NCBI RefSeq assembly: GCF_963681195.1
Contig: NZ_OY808998.1
Coordinates: 1-64,000 of the forward strand
Source of the DNA: Vibrio sp. 16
Lineage (GTDB): Bacteria; Pseudomonadota; Gammaproteobacteria; Enterobacterales; Vibrionaceae
DNA length: 64,000 bases
Direction: 5' to 3'
How positions within the stretch are numbered: position 1 is the stretch's first letter; each line of letters starts with the position of its first letter. The translations under genes were made by a program, and so were the position numbers. Below are positions 53,808 through 62,649 of this stretch, in pieces. The notes beneath the pieces are model-generated. The model did not search any database. It was given only the letters and a program-made list of their open reading frames with translations, and was not told the DNA's origin.

Positions 53808-54545
53808 ATGACTATCACAAAACCGGGCTTACTGCTCGCCTCTACCGCTTTTTGGCTTTGCTTTACTACCCACGCGCAAGAGCAATATTACGATTTCGGC
53901 TTTATCGGCGGCAGCGTCAATTATGGTCAAACTGTGTTTTCTGACAAAGACGAAGCTGGTATCTCTGCCGAACCCAATGTCTTTTACAATGGCCAGTATG
54001 GATTTATTGATGGCAGTTTAATCAATGTTTCGGTTCTGCCTTATTTTGGCCTCAGTGGAAACTGGCGCTTTGCACAAGTCTCGGATGATTTCGATGACAT
54101 TCCATCAGGTATCGACAATCGAGATGGCAATGGTGAGCTTGGTTTTACTGTCGGTACCGTCGGGGCACGCTTGACATACTTACACGATGTCACGAGCGAA
54201 CATAATGGTTACGAGGTGCAACTACATTTAGGTCGAACTTTGGATTTGCCCTTCAACGACATCACGCTTACGCCTTACATCGAGGTCGATTATCTAGACA
54301 AAAAGCTTTCTCGCCACCTCTATTCGATTTCCGCCGATGAGTCTCGTTTATCGGGCTTAGACGAGTATGACTCAGGCAGCAGTTGGGTTTATCAAGCTGG
54401 GCTTATCAGTATTTATAATCTGTCTGAAAACTGGTTGGGGTTAGCCAAGTTAGAACTTGAACATCATGATAGCGACTCACCCTTAATTCAACGCGATCTC
54501 GGTTGGTCTGCCAGTCTTGGTGTCACCTACAAGTTCACCTATTAA
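53808..54545 (+). CDS. MipA/OmpV family outer-membrane protein
   Basis: Outer-membrane barrel of about 245 residues. ATG 53808 with AAGGAG upstream begins a signal peptide (MTITKPGLLLASTAFWLCFTTHA). The frame from 53727 adds 27 unlikely residues. The mature part resembles MipA/OmpV (YDFGFIGGSVNYGQ..., FGLSGNWRFAQV, ending WSASLGVTYKFTY with a C-terminal aromatic). MipA family members interact with peptidoglycan enzymes or act as porins. The role here is unknown. The family call is moderately sure. Confidence 0.8.
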   Translation: MTITKPGLLLASTAFWLCFTTHAQEQYYDFGFIGGSVNYGQTVFSDKDEAGISAEPNVFYNGQYGFIDGSLINVSVLPYFGLSGNWRFAQVSDDFDDIPSGIDNRDGNGELGFTVGTVGARLTYLHDVTSEHNGYEVQLHLGRTLDLPFNDITLTPYIEVDYLDKKLSRHLYSISADESRLSGLDEYDSGSSWVYQAGLISIYNLSENWLGLAKLELEHHDSDSPLIQRDLGWSASLGVTYKFTY

Positions 54546-54567
54546 AAAAGGAGCCAAACGGCTCCTT
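54545..54567 (-). terminator. Terminator after dbpA (minus strand)
   Basis: AAGGAGCC / GGCTCCTT stem, AAAC loop. The A-run on the left is a T-run for minus-strand transcripts. It may also end the OmpV-like gene, although the plus side has a poor T tract. Confidence 0.75.
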
Positions 54568-54584
54568 CTTATCATGTCACTTAA

Positions 54585-55961
54585 TTACTTCATGATGCGC
54601 GCTTTAAAATTGCGCCCTTTCATTTTTCCAGTTTGTAGCTGCTTTAACGCTGGTTTTACGATGTCGTGCTCCACCGCAACGTAAGAAACCATTGGCAAAA
54701 TGTTGATCTTGCCAATCTTTTTACCATCGAGGCCAGCTTGTTTGGTTAAAGCGCCGAGGATGTCACCCGCACGCACTTTCTGTTTTTTCCCACCCAGAAT
54801 TTGGATCGTTTGCATCTTAGGGTAAAACGGGCGCTCGATTAGTTTCTCAGGCAATTCTGATGGTGAAACTGCGATATCCATGTACTCATCAATACGAGCA
54901 ACGCGGTACTCTTCTTTTTCACTATAGAAGCTAAATGCTACCCCTTTCGAACCAGCACGACCTGTACGACCAATGCGGTGGACGTGAACTTCTGGGTCTC
55001 TTGAGAGCTCGAAGTTAAACACCGCATCCAAGTTGTCGACATCTAAGCCTCGTGCAGCGACATCTGTTGCCACGAGAATCGAGATACTTTTATTGGCAAA
55101 CATGGTCAATGCCTGTTCGCGCTCGCGCTGTTCCATATCACCATGCAACTCAACCACACTAAAACCGCGGTGGCTCAGTTCATCGGTCACGTTTTGGACC
55201 TCTTTTTTGGTGTTGCAGAACACAACTGAAGATTCAGGTTTATGCGTTAGGAGTAGCGCTTCGAGGGCATCATCGCGCTCCTCAGTGCTATTTAGCTTGA
55301 AGAATCGTTGCTCGATGGTGCTTTTCTGGTGCGTGGATTCCACTTTGACCATTTCAGGCGCGACCATCACTTTTTCCGACAACGACTCGATGTTGTCTGG
55401 GAATGTCGCACTAAACAGCAGAGTTTGACGCTTACTAGGCGCCGCTTCAATAATGGTATCAATGGCTTCTTCAAAGCCCATATCCAGCATTCTATCGGCT
55501 TCATCTAGCACCAGCGTGTTAAGCTCTTTGAGACTGATACGCCCTTTTGACATATGATCAAGAATACGACCTGGCGTCCCCACTAAAATATGCGCGCCAT
55601 GCTCCAAAGAGCCAATCTGTGGCCCCATTGGCATACCACCACAAAGGGTAAGTACTTTGATGTTATGAATACCGCGCGCTAGGGTACGGATCTCTTTCGC
55701 CACTTGGTCGGCAAGCTCTCGTGTTGGACACAAAACCAAAGTTTGTACTCTAAAGCGGCTAACGTTTAGGTTGCTCAACAAACCCAGCGAGAATGTCGCG
55801 GTTTTACCCGAGCCGGTTTTACCCTGCCCGATCACATCTTTCCCCGCGAGAACCAAAGGCAATGCCTGTTGCTGAATGGGTGTCATCTCGGTGTAGCCTA
55901 GACTATCCAAAGTTTCAGTCAGTTCTGGTCTTAAGTTGAGCGTTTTGAATGAAGTTGTCAC
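54585..55961 (-). CDS. dbpA: ATP-dependent RNA helicase DbpA
   Basis: DEAD-box helicase of 458 residues acting in large-subunit ribosome assembly through 23S rRNA hairpin 92. Motif I GQGKTGSGKTA, Ia PTRELADQ, II VLDEADRM, III FSATF, V ATDVAARGLDV, VI HRIGRTGRAG. The C-terminal RNA-binding domain (about 385-458, MQTIQILGGKKQKVRAGDILGALTKQAGLDGKKIGKINILPMVSYVAV) is the DbpA-specific RRM. The start is GTG at 55961 with AAGGT six bases upstream. Confidence 0.94.
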   Translation of the reverse strand: MTTSFKTLNLRPELTETLDSLGYTEMTPIQQQALPLVLAGKDVIGQGKTGSGKTATFSLGLLSNLNVSRFRVQTLVLCPTRELADQVAKEIRTLARGIHNIKVLTLCGGMPMGPQIGSLEHGAHILVGTPGRILDHMSKGRISLKELNTLVLDEADRMLDMGFEEAIDTIIEAAPSKRQTLLFSATFPDNIESLSEKVMVAPEMVKVESTHQKSTIEQRFFKLNSTEERDDALEALLLTHKPESSVVFCNTKKEVQNVTDELSHRGFSVVELHGDMEQREREQALTMFANKSISILVATDVAARGLDVDNLDAVFNFELSRDPEVHVHRIGRTGRAGSKGVAFSFYSEKEEYRVARIDEYMDIAVSPSELPEKLIERPFYPKMQTIQILGGKKQKVRAGDILGALTKQAGLDGKKIGKINILPMVSYVAVEHDIVKPALKQLQTGKMKGRNFKARIMK

Positions 55962-56018
55962 AAATTTACCTTGTATACTACGCGTAATTTACAGTGTGAA
56001 TAACGCGATTTAAAAAGT

Positions 56019-56048
56019 AAAAACCGCCTCATAATGGAAGCGGTTTTT
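56019..56048 (-). terminator. Terminator after folE (minus strand)
   Basis: AAAAACCGC / GCGGTTTTT nine-pair stem, 12-base loop, T-rich on the minus-strand 3' side. Twenty-five bases after the folE stop. Confidence 0.8.
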
Positions 56049-56072
56049 GGAAATCAGTTTACCGAATCTTGC

Positions 56073-56726
56073 CTAGCGAATGCCGTGTAAAAACTCATGG
56101 CGTGTGGCTGGATTCGATTTAAAAATACCACCTAAAGCCGTCGTAGTTGTCTCGCTAGTTGCATCCATCACTCCACGAGACTTCACGCAGTAATGCGTTG
56201 CATCGATCGTAACAGCAACATCATCAGACTCGAGCAAGGTTTGCAGTGCGACCAAAATTTGCTGAGTCATTCGCTCTTGCACTTGTGGGCGTTGAGCGAA
56301 GAAACGGACAATACGATTAATCTTAGATAAGCCGATAATCTTGCCACGCGGAATGTACGCGACGGCGGCACGTCCATCAATGGTCACTAAATGGTGCTCA
56401 CACGTACTCGTGACTGTAATGTCTTTTACACGCACCATTTCACTGACGTTCATTTTGTTTTCAATGACGGTGATTTTCGGGAAATTGGAATAATCTAAAC
56501 CAGAGAAGATTTCATCAACGTACATCTTGGCAATACGGCGTGGCGTTTCTTCTAAACTGTCATCCGTAAGGTCAAGCTCAAGCAAAGAGAGAATCTTGTG
56601 CATGTGATGCTCAATTTTCTGTTTCTTCTCTTCACGATTGAACTGATTAGGCACCATCGGTGTCTCTAATCCTCGGCTTTCTAGCGCATCTTTTACCAAC
56701 TTCGCGGATTCGCTAAGACCAGACAT
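56073..56726 (-). CDS. folE: GTP cyclohydrolase I FolE
   Basis: Makes dihydroneopterin triphosphate from GTP, first step of folate and pterin synthesis. At 217 residues it matches E. coli FolE. Zinc and catalytic residues are in [14 protein letters not shown] and [38 protein letters not shown] is the substrate-binding signature. Divergent from moeA. FolE products are not used in molybdenum cofactor synthesis, which uses MoaA on GTP instead, so the pairing is only positional. Confidence 0.96.
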   Translation of the reverse strand: MSGLSESAKLVKDALESRGLETPMVPNQFNREEKKQKIEHHMHKILSLLELDLTDDSLEETPRRIAKMYVDEIFSGLDYSNFPKITVIENKMNVSEMVRVKDITVTSTCEHHLVTIDGRAAVAYIPRGKIIGLSKINRIVRFFAQRPQVQERMTQQILVALQTLLESDDVAVTIDATHYCVKSRGVMDATSETTTTALGGIFKSNPATRHEFLHGIR

Positions 56727-56889
56727 TCCAATTCCTCTTATTTACCCCTTTAGGATGGCAGACAAGGATACTCGGATTTTTGAATAATTACACCCATATT
56801 TTACTGGGGGTCATTATTGCCACGGTCTATTATGTGGTAAAGTGCTTGCCAATAAACACTCTAATAAAATAAATAATTAGGATTTCGAT

Positions 56890-58125
56890 ATGGGCTGTTG
56901 TGACGCTCCTGGCTTGATGCCACTTGAAGATGCGATGGAACAAATGCTATCGCCAATCAAACCAATCCAAACTACCCTACAATTGCCGCTTGCCGAAGCT
57001 ATCGGCTACGTTTTAGCAGAAGACATTCTTTCCCCGATATTCGTTCCTCCTTTCGATAATTCAGCGATGGACGGCTACGCAATTCGTATTGCCGATTTAC
57101 AAGCCAACAACGTTATGCCTGTTGCGGGTAAATCCTTCGCCGGGCAACCTTTTGAAGGTGACTGGCCAAACGGCCACTGCGTTCGCATAATGACGGGCGC
57201 GAAAATCCCAGATGGCTGTGACGCGGTCATCATGCAAGAAAACACCGAAGTAACCGATTCAGGTATCCAATTCAATCAAACCGATGTGAAGCCGCAAAAC
57301 AATATTCGCCCTACCGGTGACGATATTAGTCAAGGTGACGTCGTATTGCCGGGTGGTTCTCGCCTAACCTCACGTGACATTCCGATGATCGCGACGCTGG
57401 GTATTAGCCATGTGACCGTCGTTAGGAAACCTCGCGTTGCGTTTTTCTCAACTGGCGACGAACTTAAGCCTCTTGGCGAACCTTTGGATGAAGGTCAAAT
57501 CTACGACAGCAACCGTTACGGCATTAAGCCACTCATCGAGAATTTTGGTTGTGAACCTATCGACTTGGGTATCATTCCCGATTGCCCTGAGAAACTAAAA
57601 GCGACCTTTGAGCAAGCGCAGTCACTGGCTGACGTTGTCGTGACCTCTGGCGGTGTTAGTGTCGGAGAAGCCGACTACACCAAAGACATTCTCGAAGAGC
57701 TTGGACAAATCGGCTTTTGGAAACTGGCCATTAAACCTGGTAAACCTTTCGCCTTTGGCAAACTGTCTACCGCTTGGTTCTGCGGCTTGCCGGGCAACCC
57801 TGTCTCGGCGGTGTTAACCATGTACGTTCTTGTTCAACCGATGCTTGCAAAACTTGCTGGACACACTGAATGGAAAGCACCGGAATCGATCCCTGCAATT
57901 ACCAAAAGTGCGTTCAAGAAAGTACCTGGCCGCACAGATTATCAGCGCGGTATCTATCGCATTGAAAATGGTCAGTTTGTGGTTGAAACCACAGGCAACC
58001 AAAGTTCAGGCGCCTTCCGCTCCATGAGCTTAGCCAATTGTTTTGTCGTATTGGAGCGCGAGCGTGGTCGTGTAGAAGCGGGAGAAACCGTGAACATTCA
58101 ACTGTTTAACTCAACCTTATACTAG
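56890..58125 (+). CDS. moeA: Molybdopterin molybdenumtransferase MoeA
   Basis: Inserts molybdate into adenylylated molybdopterin, the last step of molybdenum-cofactor assembly. 411 residues. Key motifs are [52 protein letters not shown] and [12 protein letters not shown], all as in MoeA. The start [15 protein letters not shown] is the usual Vibrio form, with a cysteine pair at residues 3-4. The ATG follows TTAGGATTTCGAT. moeB starts nine bases after its stop. Confidence 0.96.
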   Translation: MGCCDAPGLMPLEDAMEQMLSPIKPIQTTLQLPLAEAIGYVLAEDILSPIFVPPFDNSAMDGYAIRIADLQANNVMPVAGKSFAGQPFEGDWPNGHCVRIMTGAKIPDGCDAVIMQENTEVTDSGIQFNQTDVKPQNNIRPTGDDISQGDVVLPGGSRLTSRDIPMIATLGISHVTVVRKPRVAFFSTGDELKPLGEPLDEGQIYDSNRYGIKPLIENFGCEPIDLGIIPDCPEKLKATFEQAQSLADVVVTSGGVSVGEADYTKDILEELGQIGFWKLAIKPGKPFAFGKLSTAWFCGLPGNPVSAVLTMYVLVQPMLAKLAGHTEWKAPESIPAITKSAFKKVPGRTDYQRGIYRIENGQFVVETTGNQSSGAFRSMSLANCFVVLERERGRVEAGETVNIQLFNSTLY

Positions 58126-58134
58126 GAGCATCCA

Positions 58135-58884
58135 TTGGAGATTTTATCTGACCAAGAGATGCTGCGATACAACCGTCAGATCATACTCAAGCAGTTTGAT
58201 TTTGAAGGGCAAGAGGCGCTCAAACAAAGCTCTGTGTTGGTGTTAGGCACTGGTGGATTAGGCTGCGCGTCAAGCCAATATCTTGCAACCGCTGGCGTTG
58301 GCAAATTGACCCTAGTGGATGATGACGTGGTAGAGCTGTCTAATTTACAGCGCCAAGTACTTCACCATGACTCAGACATTGGTAAAAAAAAGGTTGAATC
58401 CGCGGCCGATGCACTAAAGGAGCTCAACCCGTACCTCAACGTTGCGACGGTTGATAAGCGACTGAGCGACACTGAACTGAAAACGCTGATCGAGCAACAC
58501 ACCTTGGTGCTCGATGCCTCAGACAATGTCGACACACGCAACCAACTCAATCGCCTTTGCTACGCGGCTAAAGTGCCTCTTGTTTCCGGCGCAGCCATTC
58601 GAATGGAAGGTCAAATCAGCGTCTTTACTTATCAAGATGCGGAGCAGCCTTGTTATGAATGTCTCAGTGCGTTGTTTGGTGATGGCGCGTTAAGCTGTGT
58701 TGAAGCCGGAGTCATGGCGCCGGTTGTTGGCATTGTTGGCGCAGTGCAAGCAATGGAAGCCATCAAGGTCATCGCAAACTACGGTACCCCTAAACAAGGG
58801 AAGATACTAATGCTTGATGCGATGACCATGTCTTGGCGTGAGATGAAGTTGATGAAAATGCCAACTTGTTCAGTATGTAACTAA
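58135..58884 (+). CDS. moeB: Molybdopterin-synthase adenylyltransferase MoeB
   Basis: E1-like enzyme that adenylates the C-terminus of MoaD so sulfur can be loaded. 249 residues. ATP loop GTGGLGCASSQYLATAGVGKLTLVDDDVVELSNLQRQ, then zinc pairs CYEC and the final CSVC. The start is TTG at 58135. AGGAG at 58124-58128 overlaps the moeA stop and lies six bases upstream, so the rare start is well supported. In E. coli moeA and moeB are also adjacent. Confidence 0.95.
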   Translation: MEILSDQEMLRYNRQIILKQFDFEGQEALKQSSVLVLGTGGLGCASSQYLATAGVGKLTLVDDDVVELSNLQRQVLHHDSDIGKKKVESAADALKELNPYLNVATVDKRLSDTELKTLIEQHTLVLDASDNVDTRNQLNRLCYAAKVPLVSGAAIRMEGQISVFTYQDAEQPCYECLSALFGDGALSCVEAGVMAPVVGIVGAVQAMEAIKVIANYGTPKQGKILMLDAMTMSWREMKLMKMPTCSVCN

Positions 58885-58920
58885 ACGCATTTTTGCTAAC
58901 GATAAGGCGGTAATGTATTG

Positions 58921-59226
58921 ATGAATAACCCTAAAATCTATCTTGTCGCCTTATTGTTTTGTTCGCTGGTACTTGTTGTCACGCTCTGGCTAAAACCCCA
59001 ATTTAATAGCGAAACCATTCAAGCAACTGTCATTTCACAGACTGTCACTCAATCGTTAGATGGGCATCGGCGTTACCTCAACGTGGAAACGGAAGATGCT
59101 CAAAACCTACTTGTCCAATCTGACGCAAAAATCGACTGCCCCGAAGGTTCGACTGTTACGCTGAAGCAACAAGCGGGCGTCTTTTCCAACGTCGTTTCCT
59201 ACGCCGTTATAAAGTGCAAGCAATAG
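58921..59226 (+). CDS. Uncharacterised single-pass membrane or exported protein
   Basis: Small protein of 101 residues. Residues 6-24 are hydrophobic (IYLVALLFCSLVLVVTLWL), an uncleaved anchor or signal sequence, followed by a mainly beta domain (QATVISQTVTQSLDGHRRYLNVETEDAQNLLVQSDAKIDCPEGSTVTLKQ) that could be OB-like. I do not recognise the family. The ATG at 58921 is preceded directly by an in-frame TTG. It lies 36 bases after moeB and 16 before sseA on the same strand, so it is probably in the same transcript. Confidence 0.72.
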   Translation: MNNPKIYLVALLFCSLVLVVTLWLKPQFNSETIQATVISQTVTQSLDGHRRYLNVETEDAQNLLVQSDAKIDCPEGSTVTLKQQAGVFSNVVSYAVIKCKQ

Positions 59227-59242
59227 TAGAAAAGGAATCTCT

Positions 59243-60070
59243 ATGTCACCACTCGTTACACCGCAATGGGTTGTTCAGCAACTCGACAATCCTAACTTGG
59301 TGCTTCTTGATGCCAGCATCAATTTTCAAATCCCCGGAGAAGTCGAAAAAGACACCGAGAACCTCATTCCAAACACGCTGAGGTTTGATTATGACAAAGA
59401 GTTTTGCGACATCGACTGCGATCTTCCCCATATGATGCCATCTCAAGAACGATTCATTGGCTTAGCTCAAGAACTCGGTTTAAACAACGAATCAGTGATT
59501 GTGGTTTATGACAATAGCGGAACGTTCGCATCGCCTCGAGCATGGTGGATGCTCAAAGCTATGGGGCATGAGCATGTTTATGTACTTGATGGCGGCCTTA
59601 CAGAGTGGAAGAAACAAGGATTCGACACCGTACAGCAGTACGACCAGCCGCATAAACTCGGTAACTTCACAGGAACACTTAACCCGAGTTACTTTGTCGA
59701 TTCGACTTACGTTCTTAACCAAATCGATAACCCTGCATCCCTTACCGTCGACGCACGCTCAAGGCAGCGCTTCAACAAAGAAGTGCCCGAACCTCGTGCT
59801 GGCGTTCGTGGTGGACACATTCCAAATTCAGTGTGCCAACCTTTTGCCGAACTGATGGACGGACACAAGCTAAAACCAGTTAACGAGTTGCGAAAAATAC
59901 TCTCTTTATCATTGAGCGACGATAAAGAAGCCACCATATTCAGTTGTGGTTCAGGCGTGACGGCTGCAATTGTGTTACTGGCGGCGCACTTGTGCGGTTA
60001 TGAAAATTTATCCGTTTATGACGGTTCTTGGACTGAATGGGGACAAAGAGAAGAGTTGCCAATCGAATAA
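59243..60070 (+). CDS. sseA: Sulfurtransferase SseA (3-mercaptopyruvate sulfurtransferase)
   Basis: Two-rhodanese-domain protein of 275 residues. The active-site loop in the C-terminal domain is CGSGVTA, the SseA form that prefers 3-mercaptopyruvate over thiosulfate. The N-terminal rhodanese domain is inactive, as usual. WWMLKAMGHEHVYVLDGG and SRQRFNKEVPEPRAGVRGGHIPNSV also match. The ATG has AAAGGAATCTCT upstream. Being downstream of moeA-moeB, it might supply sulfur to cofactor or tRNA pathways. That link is an inference. Confidence 0.93.
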   Translation: MSPLVTPQWVVQQLDNPNLVLLDASINFQIPGEVEKDTENLIPNTLRFDYDKEFCDIDCDLPHMMPSQERFIGLAQELGLNNESVIVVYDNSGTFASPRAWWMLKAMGHEHVYVLDGGLTEWKKQGFDTVQQYDQPHKLGNFTGTLNPSYFVDSTYVLNQIDNPASLTVDARSRQRFNKEVPEPRAGVRGGHIPNSVCQPFAELMDGHKLKPVNELRKILSLSLSDDKEATIFSCGSGVTAAIVLLAAHLCGYENLSVYDGSWTEWGQREELPIE

Positions 60071-60076
60071 AAGAAT

Positions 60077-60101
60077 AAGCCCCAGCATTTCGCTGGGGCT
60101 T
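60077..60101. terminator. Bidirectional terminator between sseA and chitinase
   Basis: AAGCCCCAGC / GCTGGGGCTT ten-pair stem, ATTTC loop. Between convergent genes. T tract is modest. Confidence 0.85.
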
Positions 60102-60107
60102 GTGTTT

Positions 60108-61400
60108 CTACTGAATTTCTTTGTTCATCACTTCGACCAAGGTACCACTTGGGTCTCCAGACAGCTCCCAAGTAAATATACCGCCTAGCTTAGACTCTTT
60201 AGCCCACTTCGCTTTGGCCTTGATAGAGCGCTGATCTTCAAATGAAATAAACACTTTCTTTTCTGGATTCCACAGATACGGCGCTTGCGCTTGCTCATCG
60301 TATTTGTATTGGTAGCCCTGCTTCGCACCATAGTTGTTCACCAGATCCCAAAACATAAAGTAGCCGTTTTCTCCAGTGCCGAACTGCGCACCGCTATCTG
60401 AAACGAGTTCTCCGTTTGGCAACTCACCGTTGTACGCTTGAGTGCCTTGCCAGCCTCTACCGTAGAAAGCCGCGCCGATAACCAGTTTCTCACTCGGTAT
60501 GCCCTGCTCAATCATTTGATTAATGAAGACATCGGCGCCCATTCCCCACCAACTGCGTTCAGTAGCGTGAAGATTGGTCGTGTGGCCAGTTTGCTGCCCC
60601 CAACCACCTAGGAAGTCGTAAGTCATGGCAAACATATTGGTCAAATACGGGCTCGCGGTTTTCCAATCAATTTGTTGCGCTTTAGCGCCAACGCCTACAG
60701 CGGTTGACAGTTCATATTCGCGCTTGGTTTGGCTCGCGAGTTTGTCTAACTCACCACGCAAAGATTTGACAAGATGGTTGAACGCCTCCCTTTCAGTTGC
60801 TTTTTGCTCGTCAGATAACTTGGTTGCTGGATTCCACGGTGAGGTTGTAAGACCACCGCCGCCAGGGTATTCCCAATCCAAGTCTATTCCGTCAAAAAAG
60901 TCATACTTTGCAATAAGCTCAACCGCAGTTTTTGAAAAGTGTTCGATCGCTTTCGGATCTTTTGCCATGGCATGGAACGGTTCTGACATTGTCCAACCAC
61001 CGAATGATGGCAAAATTACCAGATCTGGATGAGTTTGTTTTAACTGCGCGAGCTGGGCGAAGTGGCCCTTGTAGTCAACCTCTACTGACACCGCACCAAA
61101 GTCTTCTTTTAACGCGGCCTGTTGATCGACAACAATCGCGGTAAATGGTGCTTTGCCTTTACAGTGTTCTTCGACTTGTTTTTGAATCGCTTCACTCGCG
61201 CCAGTGTGAGGACCACACATACTCAGAAATGCGTAAATGACATGGGTAAGGTTATCTGCGGGGATATCTTTGACTTGGTAAGGATTATCGGGGTTACTGT
61301 ATTGCCAATCAGCAAAGTAGCCCGCGACAACTTTATCTTGTGCGTGAGCTGATAAGCTCATCACACTTGCCAAGGCGGCAGCAGCGATTGTCTTTTTCAT
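60108..61400 (-). CDS. Secreted GH18 chitinase, single catalytic domain
   Basis: Exported chitinase of 430 residues. Signal peptide MKKTIAAAALASVMSLSAHA, then a GH18 barrel with FFDGIDLDWEYPGGGG, catalytic Glu near 176, SFGGW substrate strand, and the GIFTWELSGD end. There is no carbohydrate-binding module, unlike the large chitinase at 17.6-20.8 kb, so it may act on soluble or partly degraded chitin. ATG at 61400 with AAGGAGAAT upstream. It lies downstream of the SorC-type regulator gene on the same strand, separated by a hairpin. Confidence 0.94.
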   Translation of the reverse strand: MKKTIAAAALASVMSLSAHAQDKVVAGYFADWQYSNPDNPYQVKDIPADNLTHVIYAFLSMCGPHTGASEAIQKQVEEHCKGKAPFTAIVVDQQAALKEDFGAVSVEVDYKGHFAQLAQLKQTHPDLVILPSFGGWTMSEPFHAMAKDPKAIEHFSKTAVELIAKYDFFDGIDLDWEYPGGGGLTTSPWNPATKLSDEQKATEREAFNHLVKSLRGELDKLASQTKREYELSTAVGVGAKAQQIDWKTASPYLTNMFAMTYDFLGGWGQQTGHTTNLHATERSWWGMGADVFINQMIEQGIPSEKLVIGAAFYGRGWQGTQAYNGELPNGELVSDSGAQFGTGENGYFMFWDLVNNYGAKQGYQYKYDEQAQAPYLWNPEKKVFISFEDQRSIKAKAKWAKESKLGGIFTWELSGDPSGTLVEVMNKEIQ

Positions 61401-61463
61401 TGTATTCTCCTTGTTAATCTGATTACCAATTAATCAAGGAAGATTTATTTTTGCGTCTGAACA

Positions 61464-61506
61464 AAATAGGGATGCGAGTGATTTAATGTCTTTAGCATCC
61501 CTATTT
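61464..61506 (-). terminator. Hairpin between SorC-type gene and chitinase, probable terminator
   Basis: AAATAGGGATGC (61464-61475) and GCATCCCTATTT (61495-61506), perfect 12-base arms with a 19-base loop. On the minus strand it lies 34 bases after the regulator stop and ends in TTTTG. It could also be an operator for the chitinase gene, starting 64 bases further on. Confidence 0.6.
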
Positions 61507-61539
61507 CACAAGTTGCAGAGCAATGTATTGAATTACACT

Positions 61540-62520
61540 CTACTTCATCTGTTCGTCAAGGTTGAGCACTGTCAATGCGTTGCTTACACTCGTGGCAATA
61601 ACATCAATCACGCCCGTTCTAAGTGCGCCAAGCAGCGCGAGCGGTTTACTGTTTTCCGCCGCGATGGCGATCACTTCAGAGATCGGTCGAAATTCATCAA
61701 TACTTAAGCCGATTACTCGGTCACTCATCACTGTTCTTGCAGACTGGCCGTGAATATCGAAAAAGTCATAACCGGCAAAATCACCAACAACCCCTTGTTG
61801 CATCCGTGACTGAACGACCTCATCAGCGGTAAACCAGCCTAAGTCAACCATATAGCTGTTTTCACTCATATCGCCAATGCCGACAAGCGCCACGTCAGCC
61901 TTTCGCGCAAGGTCGAGAGTCTGCTTTACTGTCGCATTTTGCATGAATGCCATTTTTTGCTCGCGATTTTCAGCGTAAGCCGGAGCATAAAGCGTTTCTG
62001 ATGACCCTCCATAGCTTTTGGCAAACTGACGACAAATGTGGTCTGCGTTGAACATACCGCCTCTTGGGTGAATCCCGCCAATCCCGCAGACAAACTTAAC
62101 ATCGCGTTGCGGAATAACCCCAACATGGTGCGCCACCGCTGACACGTTTCTTCCTTGTCCAACGGTGACTACCGCCCCATTTTGTATTGAGCTCGCCATG
62201 TATTTCGAAACCAAGCCAGCCACTTGCTGACGCTGTTGATCTTCGATAGGTTGGTCTAAAGCAATCAGCGCCCGCCTCACGCCAAAGCGTTCAATAAGTC
62301 GTTGTTCAATTTTGGCGCTAAATACTGGGTGGTATTTTACGGTGATTTCCACAATGCCTTCATCGCGTGCTTGCTTAAGCATCCGGCCCACTTTGGCTCG
62401 GGAAACTGAGAATTTTTTCGATATTTCCTCTTGCGTTGCCCCATCTTGATAGTAGGCAACGGAGATTTCCGTTAGTAGGTCTGTGTTGTCGTCAGTCAAC
62501 TCGTTGGCAGATTTACTCAT
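61540..62520 (-). CDS. SorC/DeoR-type sugar-phosphate-binding regulator
   Basis: Transcription factor of 326 residues. N-terminal helix-turn-helix (LLTEISVAYYQDGATQEEISKKFSVSRAKVGRMLKQARDEGIVEI) and a C-terminal SorC effector domain of the sugar-isomerase fold (VVTVGQGRNVSAVAHHV, VGIGDMSENSYM, GRV-like ending GVIDVIATSVSNALTVL), which binds phosphosugars. ATG at 62520. The frame extends to a TTG at 62541 without better signals. It is divergent from transaldolase, with strong palindromes between them, so control of the transaldolase-transketolase locus and of itself is likely. The effector may be a pentose-phosphate intermediate. Confidence 0.88.
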   Translation of the reverse strand: MSKSANELTDDNTDLLTEISVAYYQDGATQEEISKKFSVSRAKVGRMLKQARDEGIVEITVKYHPVFSAKIEQRLIERFGVRRALIALDQPIEDQQRQQVAGLVSKYMASSIQNGAVVTVGQGRNVSAVAHHVGVIPQRDVKFVCGIGGIHPRGGMFNADHICRQFAKSYGGSSETLYAPAYAENREQKMAFMQNATVKQTLDLARKADVALVGIGDMSENSYMVDLGWFTADEVVQSRMQQGVVGDFAGYDFFDIHGQSARTVMSDRVIGLSIDEFRPISEVIAIAAENSKPLALLGALRTGVIDVIATSVSNALTVLNLDEQMK

Positions 62521-62548
62521 AGATTCGATTCCAAAGCGCAATTTTTAC

Positions 62549-62581
62549 ATGACATATGCTCAGTGCTGTAGCATATGTCAT
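62549..62581. promoter_or_regulatory. 33-bp palindrome, probable SorC-type operator A
   Basis: ATGACATATGCT (62549-62560) and AGCATATGTCAT (62570-62581) are perfect reverse complements around CAGTGCTGT. Twenty-nine bases upstream of the regulator ATG. Confidence 0.75.
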
Positions 62582-62615
62582 AAGCAATCAAAATACCAAC
62601 ATTTGCTCATCTACG

Positions 62616-62649
62616 TGACATATTCTCAGCTCACAAAATGGGCATGTCA
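62616..62649. promoter_or_regulatory. Second, degenerate SorC-type operator B
   Basis: TGACATATTCTCAG at 62616 repeats the operator A half-site TGACATATGCTCAG (62550) 66 bases away with one change. A loose inverse partner GGCATGTCA ends at 62649. Confidence 0.6.

Noticed and set aside
55033..55428. 131-residue plus-strand reading frame
   Set aside because: Opposite-strand shadow of dbpA, Ser-rich low-complexity translation.
60625..61032. 135-residue plus-strand reading frame
   Set aside because: Opposite-strand shadow of the GH18 chitinase.
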